Shown: positions 16,060 through 25,390, counted from the stretch's first letter. The stretch is DNA of 51,192 bases from Schwartzia succinivorans DSM 10502 (GCF_900129225.1 NZ_FQUG01000012.1:1-51192); one strand, 5' to 3'. Numbers and translations: made by a program. The notes: generated by a model from the sequence alone, not told the origin.

Positions 16060-17148
16060 ATGACTGATGAAGAATATATGCGTGTGGCGCTTGATGCTGC
16101 TTCGTACGCTAAAGGCAGAACATCTCCGAATCCTTTGGTGGGGGCAGTTGTAGTAAAGGATAACCGTATAGTTTCCGTCGGCTGGCACAGAAAAGCAGGA
16201 ACGGAGCATGCTGAGATTCATGCACTTAAGATGGCCGGGGATTTGGCAAAGGGTTCGACTATATACGTTACCCTTGAGCCTTGTTCACACTACGGCAGAA
16301 CCGGTCCCTGTGCAAAGGCTTTGGTGGAAGCCGGAATATCACGTGCTGTAGTTGCAATGCCGGATCCTAATCCGCTGGTCAGCGGCAGAGGGATTCAGAT
16401 TCTGAAGGATGCTGGAATACAGGTAGATGTCGGGATTCTCGAAGAAGAGGCAAGGAAACTGAACGAAGTTTTCTTGAAATGGATAGTAAAAAAAATTCCG
16501 TTTGTTACGCTGAAAATGGCGATGTCCCTGGACGGGAAAATAGCAACATGTACGGGGGAATCCCAATGGATTACAAGTGCGGAATCTCGGCTTAAGGGAC
16601 ATGAGTGGCGTGACAGCACAGATGCTATTCTTGTGGGGATAGGAACTGTATTGGCTGATAACCCGCAGCTTACTGCAAGAATCGGAAATGGAGGACACAA
16701 TCCTGTACGCATTGTGTTGGACAGCAAGGGCAGAATACCGTTGGAATCCAAAATACTGCATGACAATGAAGCCCCTGTGTGGGTTGCTGTTACAGAAAAT
16801 GCTCCGTCTGAACGAATTGAAGCAATAAAAAGCACAGGCGCTGATATTATCGTCTGCGGAAGCGGTGATACTGTAAATCTTAAGTCTTTACTGGAACAAA
16901 TAGGAGAAAGAGGAATAACATCGCTTCTTGTTGAGGGCGGCGGACAGACTATATACTCTTTCCTTCATGACGGTTTAGCGGATAAGGTAGAGGCTTTTAT
17001 TGCTCCTATGCTTATAGGAGGGAAGGATGCAAAAACTCCTGTAGAGGGAGACGGCTTCGCCAGCCTTGAAGCTGCGGTAAAATTGGAGCAGATGACATAT
17101 CAAATGATTGGAAGCGATATCCTTGTTACGGGATATGTGAGGAAGTGA
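16060..17148 (+). CDS. ribD: Bifunctional riboflavin deaminase/reductase RibD
   Basis: RibD deaminates the pyrimidine produced by GTP cyclohydrolase II and then reduces its ribosyl side chain. The 362-residue protein has an N-terminal zinc deaminase domain (His50-Ala-Glu52, Cys75, Cys84; the PNPLVGAVVV start is typical) and a C-terminal reductase domain from about 148 (TLKMAMSLDGKIAT, then LLVEGGGQT). I chose ATG 16060 after the riboswitch terminator, since the frame upstream runs through the riboswitch. It is the first gene of the FMN-controlled operon. Confidence 0.96.
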   Translation: MTDEEYMRVALDAASYAKGRTSPNPLVGAVVVKDNRIVSVGWHRKAGTEHAEIHALKMAGDLAKGSTIYVTLEPCSHYGRTGPCAKALVEAGISRAVVAMPDPNPLVSGRGIQILKDAGIQVDVGILEEEARKLNEVFLKWIVKKIPFVTLKMAMSLDGKIATCTGESQWITSAESRLKGHEWRDSTDAILVGIGTVLADNPQLTARIGNGGHNPVRIVLDSKGRIPLESKILHDNEAPVWVAVTENAPSERIEAIKSTGADIIVCGSGDTVNLKSLLEQIGERGITSLLVEGGGQTIYSFLHDGLADKVEAFIAPMLIGGKDAKTPVEGDGFASLEAAVKLEQMTYQMIGSDILVTGYVRK

Positions 17149-17152
17149 GCGA

Positions 17153-17800
17153 GTGTTTACCGGAATTATAGAAGAACTGGGAACGGTAAAAAAAGTTACA
17201 ACAAACACAATAGAGATTGCGGCATCAAAGGTTTTGGAGGATGTTCATATAGGTGACAGTATTGCCGTGAACGGAGTATGTCTCACGGTAGTTTCCTTCA
17301 GCAAAAATGATTTTTGCGCTGATGTAATGCCGGAGACTATGCGATGTACAGCATTAGGCAGGCTTGCGGCAGGAAAAAAGGTAAATCTGGAGCGGGCGCT
17401 GACATTGAATGGCCGTTTAGGCGGACATGTTGTAAGCGGTCATGTTGACCATGTCGGAGTAATCAGGGAAATACATGAAGAGGACAACGCGAAAATTATT
17501 TCCGTAGAAGTGCCGTCTGAGGCAATGGATTATATCATTCCCAAAGGCTCTGTGGCAATTGACGGAGTGAGCCTTACTGTGGTTGATACAGCCGATGACA
17601 GTTTTCGTGTATCTCTGATTCCCCATACGCAGCTGGAAACAGACCTGCATTTAAAAAAAGTCGGAGATCCTGTGAATATAGAAACAGATATACTTGCTAA
17701 ATACGCGGTTAATCTTTTAAGCAGAAACCGTAGCAGGTCACAGGTAACAAAACAAAAAATAACGGCCGAGTTTTTGGCTGAACATGGATTTGATTCATGA
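17153..17800 (+). CDS. ribE: Riboflavin synthase, alpha subunit
   Basis: This enzyme dismutates two 6,7-dimethyl-8-ribityllumazine molecules to riboflavin. The 215-residue protein has the two homologous lumazine-binding barrels, beginning [10 protein letters not shown] and [12 protein letters not shown], each with a GVCLTVV or GVSLTVV block. It starts at GTG 17153, 4 nt after ribD, and its stop lies just before the ribBA ribosome site. The gene is called ribE in most Gram-positive operons and ribC in E. coli. Confidence 0.95.
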   Translation: MFTGIIEELGTVKKVTTNTIEIAASKVLEDVHIGDSIAVNGVCLTVVSFSKNDFCADVMPETMRCTALGRLAAGKKVNLERALTLNGRLGGHVVSGHVDHVGVIREIHEEDNAKIISVEVPSEAMDYIIPKGSVAIDGVSLTVVDTADDSFRVSLIPHTQLETDLHLKKVGDPVNIETDILAKYAVNLLSRNRSRSQVTKQKITAEFLAEHGFDS

Positions 17801-17817
17801 CAGGAGGTAAAGAGTTA

Positions 17818-19017
17818 ATGGGATATGCAAGAGTTGAGGATGCAATCGAGGATATCCGCCAGGGAAAAATGCTGGTGGTTGTAGATGACGAAGACCGTGA
17901 AAATGAAGGCGATTTGATTATAGCGGCTGACTTTGTCACTCCTGAGGCTATAAATTTTATGGCAACATACGCAAAGGGGTTAATCTGCACCCCTATTGAA
18001 GGTTCGCGCCTTGATGAACTGGACATTCCGCAGATGGTTACAAACAATACGGACAATCATGAGACGGCATTTACCGTTTCGGTTGACGCATACGATACAG
18101 AAACCGGAATTTCGGCATATGAACGCTGTCAAACAGTGAAGATGCTGATTGACCCGAAGGCAAAGCCGTCCAGCTTCCGCCGCCCGGGGCATGTTTTTCC
18201 GCTTCGTACCGTACCCGGAGGTGTTCTGCGGCGTGCGGGACATACTGAAACCACGACAGATCTGGCACGTCTGGCAGGTCTTTATCCCGCAGGACTGTGC
18301 TGTGAAATCATGGCTGACGACGGACACATGATGCGTACGCCTGAGCTTATGAAATTCGCTGAGCATCACGGGCTGAAGATGATTACCGTACAGGATTTGA
18401 TTGCTTACAGAAAAAGAACAGAAACCTTCATCAAGAAGGTGGCTGATGTGGATTTCCCAAGCAAGTACGGCCATTTCAGAATCAAGGCGTATGAAAGTAC
18501 ACTGGACGGAAAATGTCATCTGGCAATTGTTAAAGGTGATATCGCAGGCAAGGAAAACGTACTTGTACGTGTTCATTCCGAATGTCTTACAGGCGACGCC
18601 CTTGGTTCACTCCGCTGCGATTGCGGCGACCAGCTCGCAGCCGCATTGAGGCGTATCGAGGAAGAGGGCGAGGGAGTTGTGCTCTACATGCGTCAGGAAG
18701 GCCGCGGAATCGGTCTGGCCAACAAAATCCGTGCTTATGCGCTGCAGGACGAAGGAAAGGATACAGTAGAAGCGAACGTGCTTCTCGGATTTGCTCCTGA
18801 CCTTCGCGATTACGGAATCGGAGCTCAGATTTTGTCAGATCTGGGACTGACCAGTCTCCGCCTTATGACGAATAATCCGGCAAAGAGAGCCGGGCTTGAA
18901 GGATACGGTCTTAAGATTACGGAGCGTGTACCGCTGGAAATTCATTCAAATAAATATAATCGCCGTTATCTCAAGGTAAAAAAGTTAAAAATGGGTCACA
19001 TTTTGAAAGAGGAATAA
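17818..19017 (+). CDS. ribBA: Fused DHBP synthase/GTP cyclohydrolase II RibBA
   Basis: The N-terminal half (about 1-200) makes 3,4-dihydroxy-2-butanone 4-phosphate from ribulose 5-phosphate and shows [12 protein letters not shown] near 24-35 and [10 protein letters not shown]. The C-terminal half is GTP cyclohydrolase II, with the zinc cysteines in [18 protein letters not shown] and the RQEGRGIGL loop. The 399-residue length is normal for the fusion. I chose ATG 17818 with AGGAGG 10 nt upstream; an ATG at 17797 overlaps the ribE stop but lacks a ribosome site. Together with ribD, ribE and ribH it supplies the full riboflavin pathway except the phosphatase step. Confidence 0.96.
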   Translation: MGYARVEDAIEDIRQGKMLVVVDDEDRENEGDLIIAADFVTPEAINFMATYAKGLICTPIEGSRLDELDIPQMVTNNTDNHETAFTVSVDAYDTETGISAYERCQTVKMLIDPKAKPSSFRRPGHVFPLRTVPGGVLRRAGHTETTTDLARLAGLYPAGLCCEIMADDGHMMRTPELMKFAEHHGLKMITVQDLIAYRKRTETFIKKVADVDFPSKYGHFRIKAYESTLDGKCHLAIVKGDIAGKENVLVRVHSECLTGDALGSLRCDCGDQLAAALRRIEEEGEGVVLYMRQEGRGIGLANKIRAYALQDEGKDTVEANVLLGFAPDLRDYGIGAQILSDLGLTSLRLMTNNPAKRAGLEGYGLKITERVPLEIHSNKYNRRYLKVKKLKMGHILKEE

Positions 19018-19029
19018 GGAGGAAGAAAA

Positions 19030-19497
19030 ATGGCTAACATTTTAGAAGGAAAATTAATCGCAGAAGGAATGCGTGTTGCAATAGTTGCATCGCGCTTCAA
19101 TGAATTTATTACAAATAAGCTTTTGTCCGGTGCGCTGGATGTGCTTCACAGACACGGGGTTGCTGACGGCGATGTTGATGTAGCCTGGGTACCGGGAGCT
19201 TTTGAGATTCCGATGATTGCAAAAAAATTAGCAGAAACAAAAAGATATGATGCTGTTATCTGTGTAGGTGCGGTTATCCGGGGTTCAACATCCCATTACG
19301 ATTATGTTTGCAGCGAAGTTTCAAAAGGGGTAGCGCAGGCAGGACTGGCTACAGGAGTTCCTGTTATTTTCAGTGTGCTGACTACAGAGAATATTGAGCA
19401 GGCAATCGAGCGTGCCGGAACGAAAGCAGGAAATAAGGGCGCTGACGGAGCAATGGCTGCAATCGAAATGGCAAATCTTTTACAGCAGATTCATTAA
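19030..19497 (+). CDS. ribH: 6,7-dimethyl-8-ribityllumazine synthase
   Basis: RibH condenses the dihydroxybutanone phosphate from RibBA with the pyrimidine from RibD. The 155-residue protein carries [37 protein letters not shown] (the catalytic His lies in this region) and [12 protein letters not shown]. It has normal length and forms icosahedral or pentameric assemblies in other bacteria. AAGGAGGAAG precedes ATG 19030. Its stop overlaps the start of the next gene (TAATG). Confidence 0.97.
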   Translation: MANILEGKLIAEGMRVAIVASRFNEFITNKLLSGALDVLHRHGVADGDVDVAWVPGAFEIPMIAKKLAETKRYDAVICVGAVIRGSTSHYDYVCSEVSKGVAQAGLATGVPVIFSVLTTENIEQAIERAGTKAGNKGADGAMAAIEMANLLQQIH

Positions 19498-20072
19498 TGG
19501 TAAAAGTTATGAAAATAGGAATTATTAGTGACACGCATGGCAGTGCAGAAGCATGGAATAAAGCGTATAAGGATTTTTTCTCGGATGTTGATTTGATTCT
19601 TCATGCCGGAGATCATCTGTATCATGGACCGCGTAACAAGCTCGCAGTGGATTATTCACCAAAGGATTTGGCTGAAAAAATCAATACCTGTGATACAACT
19701 ATATTGTCTGTACGGGGAAACTGTGATTCTGATGTTGATGCGGGAGTACTTGATATACCGCTTGTTTCTCCATATTTATTCACCTATATTGAAGGTTTTC
19801 GCTTTGTTGTGACTCATGGAGATGTTACGGAAACGGATGAGGATAAACTGCAACTTGCACAAAAGCTGCATGCTGATATATTTATAAGCGGACATACTCA
19901 TGTTGCCGGCATAAAAAAGGAAAACGGATGTGTTTTTATCAATCCGGGTTCTCCTTCGCTTTCAAAACGCAGTGACGGCAGACAGACTATTGCTGTGCTC
20001 GATTTAATCGAAAAATACGTTAGAATTTATGACCTGTACACAAAAGAAGTAATTGAAGAGGTTGAAATTTAA
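19497..20072 (+). CDS. Metallophosphoesterase, YfcE/MJ0936 family
   Basis: This 191-residue calcineurin-like phosphodiesterase has the five metal-site motifs in order: SDTHG, GDH, RGNCD, THGD and SGHTHVAG. E. coli YfcE acts on bis-p-nitrophenyl phosphate and its natural substrate is not known. I set the start at ATG 19497, overlapping the ribH stop; ATG 19509 would give the more family-typical MKIGIISDTHG. Co-transcription with the rib genes is likely. A role as the missing riboflavin-precursor phosphatase is conceivable from position alone, but that step is normally done by HAD enzymes. Confidence 0.85.
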   Translation: MVKVMKIGIISDTHGSAEAWNKAYKDFFSDVDLILHAGDHLYHGPRNKLAVDYSPKDLAEKINTCDTTILSVRGNCDSDVDAGVLDIPLVSPYLFTYIEGFRFVVTHGDVTETDEDKLQLAQKLHADIFISGHTHVAGIKKENGCVFINPGSPSLSKRSDGRQTIAVLDLIEKYVRIYDLYTKEVIEEVEI

Positions 20073-20081
20073 GGAGTTAGT

Positions 20082-20987
20082 ATGGATCAATTAGTAAAGG
20101 CAACATCTGAAGGTATTCGAATTTACGCGGCTGTTACCACAGATTTGGTAAAAGAAGGAGCACGCAGACATAAATGCGGTGCACTTGCTACAGCTGCTTT
20201 GGGACGGACAATGACCGCAGCTCTTTTGATGGCTGCAAACCTGAAGGAAAAGGAATGTATCACGCTAAAGTTTAATGGTGATGGGCCGCTTGGAAACGTC
20301 ACTGCAGATGCTTCCTCAGACGGCTATGTACGTGGTTATGTAAAGCATCCGGAGATAGAGCTTCCTCTTAATAACGGAAAGCTTGCTGTAGGACAGGGCA
20401 TTGGACAGGGACTCCTGTCGGTTACCCGTTTTACAGGTGTAAAAGAGCCGTTTACCGGCAGCTGCGAAATCTATACCGGAGAAATTGCCGAGGATATTAC
20501 GCAGTATCTTTTCCAGTCCGAGCAGACACCATCAAGCGTAGCTTTGGGTGTATTGATAGGTAAGGACGGTATCACACAGTCTGCCGGCGGATTTATTGTG
20601 CAGCCTTTGCCTGATGCTTCGGAAGAGGTAATAGAGAAGCTGGAAAACAATCTGAAGGATCTGCAGCCTGTTTCCGCAATGGTAAATGAAGGACTGGACG
20701 GAAAAGAAATTATCAAAAATGTTCTGAAGGGCTTTGAAGATATTCATTTTCTTACAACAACAGACCTGTCATTCAAATGCCAGTGCTCCAAAATACGTAC
20801 TGAGGACATTCTTGTAACCTTGGGCCATGATGACCTGCAGGCGATGGTAAATGAAGGCCATGCCGAGGTAGTATGTCAGTTCTGCGGTGAGAAATATCAG
20901 TTCAACAAGGAAGACCTTACTGTTATTTTACATGTCTCAGATGAATTGAGAAGAAGAAAAGCAAAAGCAGAAAAAGAAAAGAAATAA
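20082..20987 (+). CDS. hslO: Redox-regulated chaperone Hsp33
   Basis: Hsp33 is a cytoplasmic holdase activated when its zinc centre is oxidised. The 301-residue protein has the N-terminal core with FNGDGPLG and FTGSCEIYTGEIAEDI, and the C-terminal zinc switch with four cysteines in the CQC and CQFC pattern near residues 230-270. AAGGAG precedes ATG 20082. It ends the riboflavin transcription unit at a strong terminator, which ties flavin supply to an oxidative-stress chaperone in expression. Confidence 0.95.
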   Translation: MDQLVKATSEGIRIYAAVTTDLVKEGARRHKCGALATAALGRTMTAALLMAANLKEKECITLKFNGDGPLGNVTADASSDGYVRGYVKHPEIELPLNNGKLAVGQGIGQGLLSVTRFTGVKEPFTGSCEIYTGEIAEDITQYLFQSEQTPSSVALGVLIGKDGITQSAGGFIVQPLPDASEEVIEKLENNLKDLQPVSAMVNEGLDGKEIIKNVLKGFEDIHFLTTTDLSFKCQCSKIRTEDILVTLGHDDLQAMVNEGHAEVVCQFCGEKYQFNKEDLTVILHVSDELRRRKAKAEKEKK

Positions 20988-20991
20988 AGAT

Positions 20992-21030
20992 AAGAGGAGC
21001 CGATTCCATTTGGAATCGGCTCCTCTTATG
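20992..21030. terminator. Bidirectional terminator between hslO and rpmB
   Basis: A perfect 16-bp stem (AAGAGGAGCCGATTCC against its complement, loop ATTT) lies between the convergent hslO and rpmB genes, with A- and T-rich flanks. It can serve both strands. Confidence 0.85.
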
Positions 21031-21057
21031 ATATATCAGCTGTTTTGAAATCTTAGA

Positions 21058-21249
21058 TTAGATAGCGCGCTGAACTTTGCCGGAACGCAAGCAGCGTGTG
21101 CAGACATTTACACGTTTAACCTCACCATCAACTACAGCGCGAACACGCTGGATGTTCGGTTTCCATGTGCGTTTTGTCTTCAAATGGGAGTGGCTGACGT
21201 TCATACCACTGCGCTCACCTTTGTTGCAGATTTCACATACATTTGCCAT
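21058..21249 (-). CDS. rpmB: 50S ribosomal protein L28
   Basis: This is a 63-residue ribosomal protein of the large subunit. It has the L28 pattern MANVCEICNKGE, HSHLKTKRTWKPN and VCTRCLRSGKV. The CxxC pairs mark it as the zinc-ribbon (C+) form. The start at 21249 follows AAGGAGG on the minus strand; the longer open frame upstream is not supported. It is a single-gene unit, with a promoter at 21302-21331 and the shared terminator after it. Confidence 0.96.
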   Translation of the reverse strand: MANVCEICNKGERSGMNVSHSHLKTKRTWKPNIQRVRAVVDGEVKRVNVCTRCLRSGKVQRAI

Positions 21250-21301
21250 GCAAAACACCTCCTTAAAACAGCAATGTTTACCATTCATGCATAACACAAA
21301 T

Positions 21302-21331
21302 ATATTAGCATAAAGACAGTGGTGTTTGCAA
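21302..21331 (-). promoter_or_regulatory. rpmB promoter
   Basis: On the minus strand TTGCAA (21331-21326) and TAATAT (21307-21302) are 18 nt apart, about 50 nt upstream of the rpmB start. Confidence 0.62.
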
Positions 21332-21363
21332 GCTTTTTTTCGTTAAGGCAAAGAGAAAACAAC

Positions 21364-21391
21364 GGCAAAACTGGAACAAAGGCGTTATAAT
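21364..21391 (+). promoter_or_regulatory. Promoter of the DUF4080 gene
   Basis: A TATAAT -10 (21386-21391) lies about 17 nt upstream of ATG 21408. The stretch from GGCAAAAC (21364-21371) through GGAACAAAGGCG to TATAATA is almost identical to the PHP-gene promoter at 743-770, differing at one base. Only the right half of the palindrome is kept and the -35 is poor (ACGGCA). Confidence 0.55.
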
Positions 21392-21407
21392 ATACAAAGG
21401 TGATGAC

Positions 21408-23141
21408 ATGAGCAATAAAATTGTTTGGCTTGCAATCAACGCGCAATACGTGCATACCTCGCTGTCTGTGCGGTATCTGCGCGAAGTTAGCCGAAAATAC
21501 GCAGAGACAGAAATACTTGAACTTACGATTAACAACCATCTGCCTGAAATGCTCGGGAGAATATATGAGACACAGCCTGATGTCCTTGGTATCAGCTGCT
21601 ATATATGGAATATAGAACTTGTAAAGAAGCTGCTGCCCCTGCTGAGAAAGGTACTGCCCGGTACTGTCATAATATGCGGCGGTCCTGAGGTATCCTACAA
21701 CACCGAAGCATTTATGCGTGAATATCCCGCGGTAGACTATGTAATACAGGGAGAGGGCGAAATTTCCCTGCAGGGCGTGCTGGAACACATCATAAACCAT
21801 AAGGAAGCTCTGCCGGAGAAAGGCGTGTCGTGGAGAAGCGCAGACGGAGAACTACATATAAGCTGTGCGGTTGATGTACATGACGTAAATGAAATTCCTT
21901 TTCCGTACAGGGAAGAGGAAATGGGAGAAATAAAAGATAAAATTCTGTATTACGAAACATCCAGGGGATGTCCTTTTTCGTGTGCATACTGTCTGTCCTG
22001 TGCTACTGTAGGCGTAAGATTTCTGCCGATTGAAAGAGTTTTACGGGAAATAGATTTTTTTGCCCGACATAACGTAAAACAGATTAAATTTGTTGACCGC
22101 ACGTTTAACGCGAACAAGAAACATTTTTTACCGATTTTGCGTTTCATAAAAGACCTTCCTGACACATGCCGTACCAATTTCCATTTTGAGGTCGCTTCGG
22201 ATTACTTCGATGAGGAAACTCTTGAGATACTGAGCGAATTTCCAAAGGGACGGGTGCAGCTGGAGGTCGGTATCCAGTCAACAAATGAGCAGACGCTAAA
22301 AGCAGTAGCCCGTACCAACCACTTGGACAAAATAACACAGAATATACGCCGCATCATTGAAGGGAAAAACATACACGTACATACCGACTTGATTATCGGA
22401 CTGCCGTATGAACCAATGGAATCATTTCACCGGTCCTTCAATGGAGTGTACAAGCTGCATTCTCATCAGCTGCAGCTTGGATTTTTGAAATTTTTGTCCG
22501 GCGCGTATATGATGCGTCTTGTTGACGATGGTGAATATCTTTATCAGAATCAGGCTCCCTACGAGGTGCTGTCAAATAAATGGATGACTTATGGAGAAAT
22601 CCATTGGCTGCATATCTTTGAGGATGTATTTGAAATGTATCATAATGCAGGCAGAGCCGGAAGAACCATTGATTACCTTGTAGAAGCAATGGAAGCAGGA
22701 GACGGATTCAGATTTTATCAGAAATTTACTGACTGGTGGAAAAAGAAGGAATATCATCATAGACCGCATTCGGACGTGCATCTGTACGAAGCGCTATATA
22801 TGTTTGCTCTGGAAGAATACAAAGAGCTGTCCCCTGAAACGGTTGACGGGCTTTTGAGACTTGATTTACTGGAGCAGGGAAGCTCCCACAGCTGGCCGTC
22901 TTTCCTGAACTGGAGTCAGGAAAGCATGAAGAACCGTATCGCAGAGTTTTGGAGAACCGGAAGGGCGGCGGAATATATTGCTGACTACAGATTTACCAAC
23001 TGGCACGACATCCGCCATAAATATCATGTGGAATACTTTGAAAAAGACCCTTTCCATCCGAATGATACAGCCAAAGAGGGTGTCTGCATTTTGTTTGACT
23101 ACAGTAAAGATTCGCTAGAGTGGCATGAAATTACTCTTTGA
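21408..23141 (+). CDS. B12-binding domain radical SAM protein (DUF4080)
   Basis: This 577-residue protein has an N-terminal cobalamin-binding fold (about 1-150, DVLGISCYIWN, CGGPEVSYNTEAFM), a radical SAM core with the cluster motif CPFSCAYC near residues 189-196 and the Elp3-like LEVGIQSTNEQTL, and a C-terminal DUF4080 part. The substrate is unknown to me. A GGTGATG site precedes ATG 21408. It is transcribed alone, divergent from rpmB. Similar proteins are common in anaerobic Firmicutes. The class resembles methyltransferases or methylthiotransferases, but the sequence does not decide. Confidence 0.85.
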   Translation: MSNKIVWLAINAQYVHTSLSVRYLREVSRKYAETEILELTINNHLPEMLGRIYETQPDVLGISCYIWNIELVKKLLPLLRKVLPGTVIICGGPEVSYNTEAFMREYPAVDYVIQGEGEISLQGVLEHIINHKEALPEKGVSWRSADGELHISCAVDVHDVNEIPFPYREEEMGEIKDKILYYETSRGCPFSCAYCLSCATVGVRFLPIERVLREIDFFARHNVKQIKFVDRTFNANKKHFLPILRFIKDLPDTCRTNFHFEVASDYFDEETLEILSEFPKGRVQLEVGIQSTNEQTLKAVARTNHLDKITQNIRRIIEGKNIHVHTDLIIGLPYEPMESFHRSFNGVYKLHSHQLQLGFLKFLSGAYMMRLVDDGEYLYQNQAPYEVLSNKWMTYGEIHWLHIFEDVFEMYHNAGRAGRTIDYLVEAMEAGDGFRFYQKFTDWWKKKEYHHRPHSDVHLYEALYMFALEEYKELSPETVDGLLRLDLLEQGSSHSWPSFLNWSQESMKNRIAEFWRTGRAAEYIADYRFTNWHDIRHKYHVEYFEKDPFHPNDTAKEGVCILFDYSKDSLEWHEITL

Positions 23142-23351
23142 GATATTTTATCATTTTGCGATTTTATGCAGTAATCAGAGAAACTACCCTACGATTTTAT
23201 GCAAATCTATGAAAATATTATCTCAGAATGTCTTATAAGTATTGAGGAATACATTCTTTGACCACCTATATTTTTAGAAAAGCAAGTAGTTTCCGGCTGG
23301 TGTCGAATAATGTATTTGATGTCTGCATATGATGGATTGGAGGGGTAGACG
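23142..23351 (+). other. Intergenic region with a 12-nt direct repeat
   Basis: No gene is seen. CGATTTTATGCA occurs at 23159-23170 and again at 23192-23203, 33 nt apart, which is about three helical turns. I find no convincing terminator for the upstream gene and only weak promoter candidates for the reductase gene. Confidence 0.5.
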
Positions 23352-23999
23352 ATGAAAAAAGTAATCGCAATAAATGGCAGCCCGCGACGTAACGGTAATA
23401 CGGCAGAACTCTTGCAGCAGGCCTTAAAAGGGGCGCAGGAATCCGGTGCGGAAATTGAGTTAATCAATCTTTACAGTTTGAATTTCAAAGGCTGTATCAG
23501 CTGCTTTTATTGCAAGCGTAAGGACAAGGCGCATGGCACCTGCGCGATGAAGGATGATTTGACTCCGATTATTGAGCGAATCAAGGAAGCGGATGCCCTG
23601 ATAATGGGTGTACCGGTCTACTTTATGAACCTTTCCTCCGGCATGAGTGCCTTTATCGAACGGCTGCTTTTTTCCAACTACATTTACAGCAACGAAATTC
23701 CGACGGTATTTCCCAAGTCCTTGCCCAATGCCTTTATTTATACCATGAATATGACTGAGGAGGATGTCAAGCAGTTTGGCATGCGGGAAAAATTTGCGGT
23801 TCACGAAGGCTTTGCCGGAAAAATCCTGCGGGCGGAAACCAAGAATCTTTATGCGTACAATACGACACAGTTTAGCGACTATGACAAATACGAGTCCTCA
23901 ATAATCGACCCGCAGGCAAAAGCTGCCTACCGTGAGGAGATGTTCCCCAGGCAGTGTACAGCAGCTTATGAATTAGGAAAAAGTATATTGGCTGATTAA
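23352..23999 (+). CDS. NADPH-dependent FMN reductase-like flavoprotein
   Basis: This 215-residue flavodoxin-fold protein begins MKKVIAINGSPRRNGNTAELL, a phosphate-binding loop for FMN. It continues with GCISCFYCKRKDKAHGTC near 48-65, the compact cysteine motif of iron-sulfur flavoproteins, and IMGVPVYFMNLSSGM. It could bind a 4Fe-4S cluster and FMN and pass electrons to small acceptors. GGAGGGG precedes ATG 23352. It stands alone between two unrelated genes. The electron partner is unknown. Confidence 0.85.
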   Translation: MKKVIAINGSPRRNGNTAELLQQALKGAQESGAEIELINLYSLNFKGCISCFYCKRKDKAHGTCAMKDDLTPIIERIKEADALIMGVPVYFMNLSSGMSAFIERLLFSNYIYSNEIPTVFPKSLPNAFIYTMNMTEEDVKQFGMREKFAVHEGFAGKILRAETKNLYAYNTTQFSDYDKYESSIIDPQAKAAYREEMFPRQCTAAYELGKSILAD

Positions 24000-24071
24000 A
24001 CGTGTCGGGCCTGTTAAAATAATCAACATGGATATCCTGCAATGCATTTTATTTCAATGAACTGAAAAAAC

Positions 24072-24100
24072 TTTACAGAAATAGATAGTTTTTATATAAT
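24072..24100 (+). promoter_or_regulatory. Promoter of the AAA+/DUF4143 ATPase gene
   Basis: TTTACA (24072-24077) and TATAAT (24095-24100) are 17 nt apart, 26 nt before the start codon. Confidence 0.7.
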
Positions 24101-24125
24101 TGAAAAAAAGATTGGGGGTGTGGCC

Positions 24126-25328
24126 ATGATTTATCGTGAAAAATATTTAAATGAATTGCAAAATTGGCGGGATAAGCAGGTTATCAAGGTTATCACAGGT
24201 ATCCGACGCTGCGGAAAATCGACAATGTTTTCTTTGTTTATTGATGAACTGATAAAAGATGGGATATCACCGGATCAAATAGTCAGGATAAATTTGGAAG
24301 ATATAGGTAATGAAGAATTACTGGACTATCGCAAGCTATATAGTTATGTAAAAGAGCATTTTCATCCGGGCAGAAAATTATATGTTTTTTTGGATGAGAT
24401 TCAAAATTGTCCGGAGTTTGAAAGGGCTGTTGACAGCTTGTTCATTCAGCCGGATACAGATATATATATTACCGGTTCTAACGCCTTTATGCTGTCCGGT
24501 GAGCTGGCAACACTTCTGTCGGGGCGTTATGTTACGATTGATATGCAGCCACTGTCCTTCGCTGAGTTTTATTCAGCACAGGAAGAGCTGGATAAAGAGC
24601 AGGCGTTTCGGGAATATATACGCTTTGGCTCATTTCCGTATATAACATCTTTGAATCATAATGAAGCAGCTGTACGTATTTATCTTGAAGGTATATATAA
24701 TTCGATTCTGGTAAAGGATGTTGCAAGACGGGAGAGCATTACGGATTTAACTGTTTTGGAGAATATTGTGCGGACATTGGCAAGCAATATTGGAAGTCCT
24801 GTTTCCACAAAAAAAATAACTGACACCTTGATTTCAAGCGGCAGGAAGATTTCAGTCAATACTGTGGAGCGATACATACGCGCACTTGTAGACAGTTATA
24901 TTTTTTACAGAGTAGACCGCTATGATGTTAAAGGGAGGCAGTATTTGAAGACACTGGGCAAATATTATATTGCTGATACCGGGCTGCGTACGATATTAAC
25001 TGCAGAGAAGGCAAATGATTTGGGACATTTGCTGGAAAATATAGTGTATCTGGAGTTGAAGCGGCGTTATTTGCGGGTGAATGTTGGCAAGGTGTCTGAA
25101 TACGAGGTTGATTTTGTGGCTGATAATGGGAATGAGACAGCATATTATCAAGTATCAGCCAGTGTTATGGATGAAAAGACCAAGGAACGGGAACTGCGTG
25201 CCTTACAGAAGATAAAGGACAATCACCCAAAGATTTTATTGACACTTGATGTTATCGGCGCCGATGCGAATTATGATGGGATTCGACAATACAATCTGAT
25301 AGAATGGCTGCTGGAAAAAAATAATTAA
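24126..25328 (+). CDS. AAA+ ATPase with C-terminal DUF4143 domain
   Basis: This 400-residue protein has Walker A GIRRCGKST at about 25-33, Walker B LYVFLDEIQN at about 83-92, a SGSNA-type sensor (ITGSNAFMLSG), a helix-turn-helix-like segment (STKKITDTLISSGRKISVNTVERYIRALVD) and a C-terminal nuclease-like part (YEVDFVADNGNETAYYQVS, where D, E and Q could be PD-(D/E)xK residues). The family is common, often multicopy, and of uncertain role, with toxin-antitoxin or transport links proposed. It has its own promoter and terminator. I chose ATG 24126, 5 nt after GGGGGTG. Confidence 0.85.
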   Translation: MIYREKYLNELQNWRDKQVIKVITGIRRCGKSTMFSLFIDELIKDGISPDQIVRINLEDIGNEELLDYRKLYSYVKEHFHPGRKLYVFLDEIQNCPEFERAVDSLFIQPDTDIYITGSNAFMLSGELATLLSGRYVTIDMQPLSFAEFYSAQEELDKEQAFREYIRFGSFPYITSLNHNEAAVRIYLEGIYNSILVKDVARRESITDLTVLENIVRTLASNIGSPVSTKKITDTLISSGRKISVNTVERYIRALVDSYIFYRVDRYDVKGRQYLKTLGKYYIADTGLRTILTAEKANDLGHLLENIVYLELKRRYLRVNVGKVSEYEVDFVADNGNETAYYQVSASVMDEKTKERELRALQKIKDNHPKILLTLDVIGADANYDGIRQYNLIEWLLEKNN

Positions 25329-25340
25329 AAGCGTGCATAG

Positions 25341-25376
25341 AAAAAGCCCGGTCTCGATTGAGGCCGGGCTTTTGAT
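25341..25376. terminator. Bidirectional terminator between the ATPase gene and fba
   Basis: A stem of about 14 bp (AAAGCCCGGTCTC against GAGGCCGGGCTTT, one G-U, loop GATT) is flanked by A and T runs on either side, between two convergent genes. Confidence 0.87.
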
Positions 25377-25390
25377 ATTCATTTGAGTTA

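Noticed and set aside
17980-18576. 198-codon minus-strand open frame opposite ribBA
   Set aside because: It is an antisense shadow of the conserved ribBA sequence.
23142-23351. CRISPR-like repeat array because of CGATTTTATGCA
   Set aside because: There are only two short copies without regular spacers or cas genes.
24126-25328. Part of a defence island or toxin-antitoxin system
   Set aside because: No partner gene, nuclease operon or mobile gene lies beside it; the neighbours are housekeeping genes.
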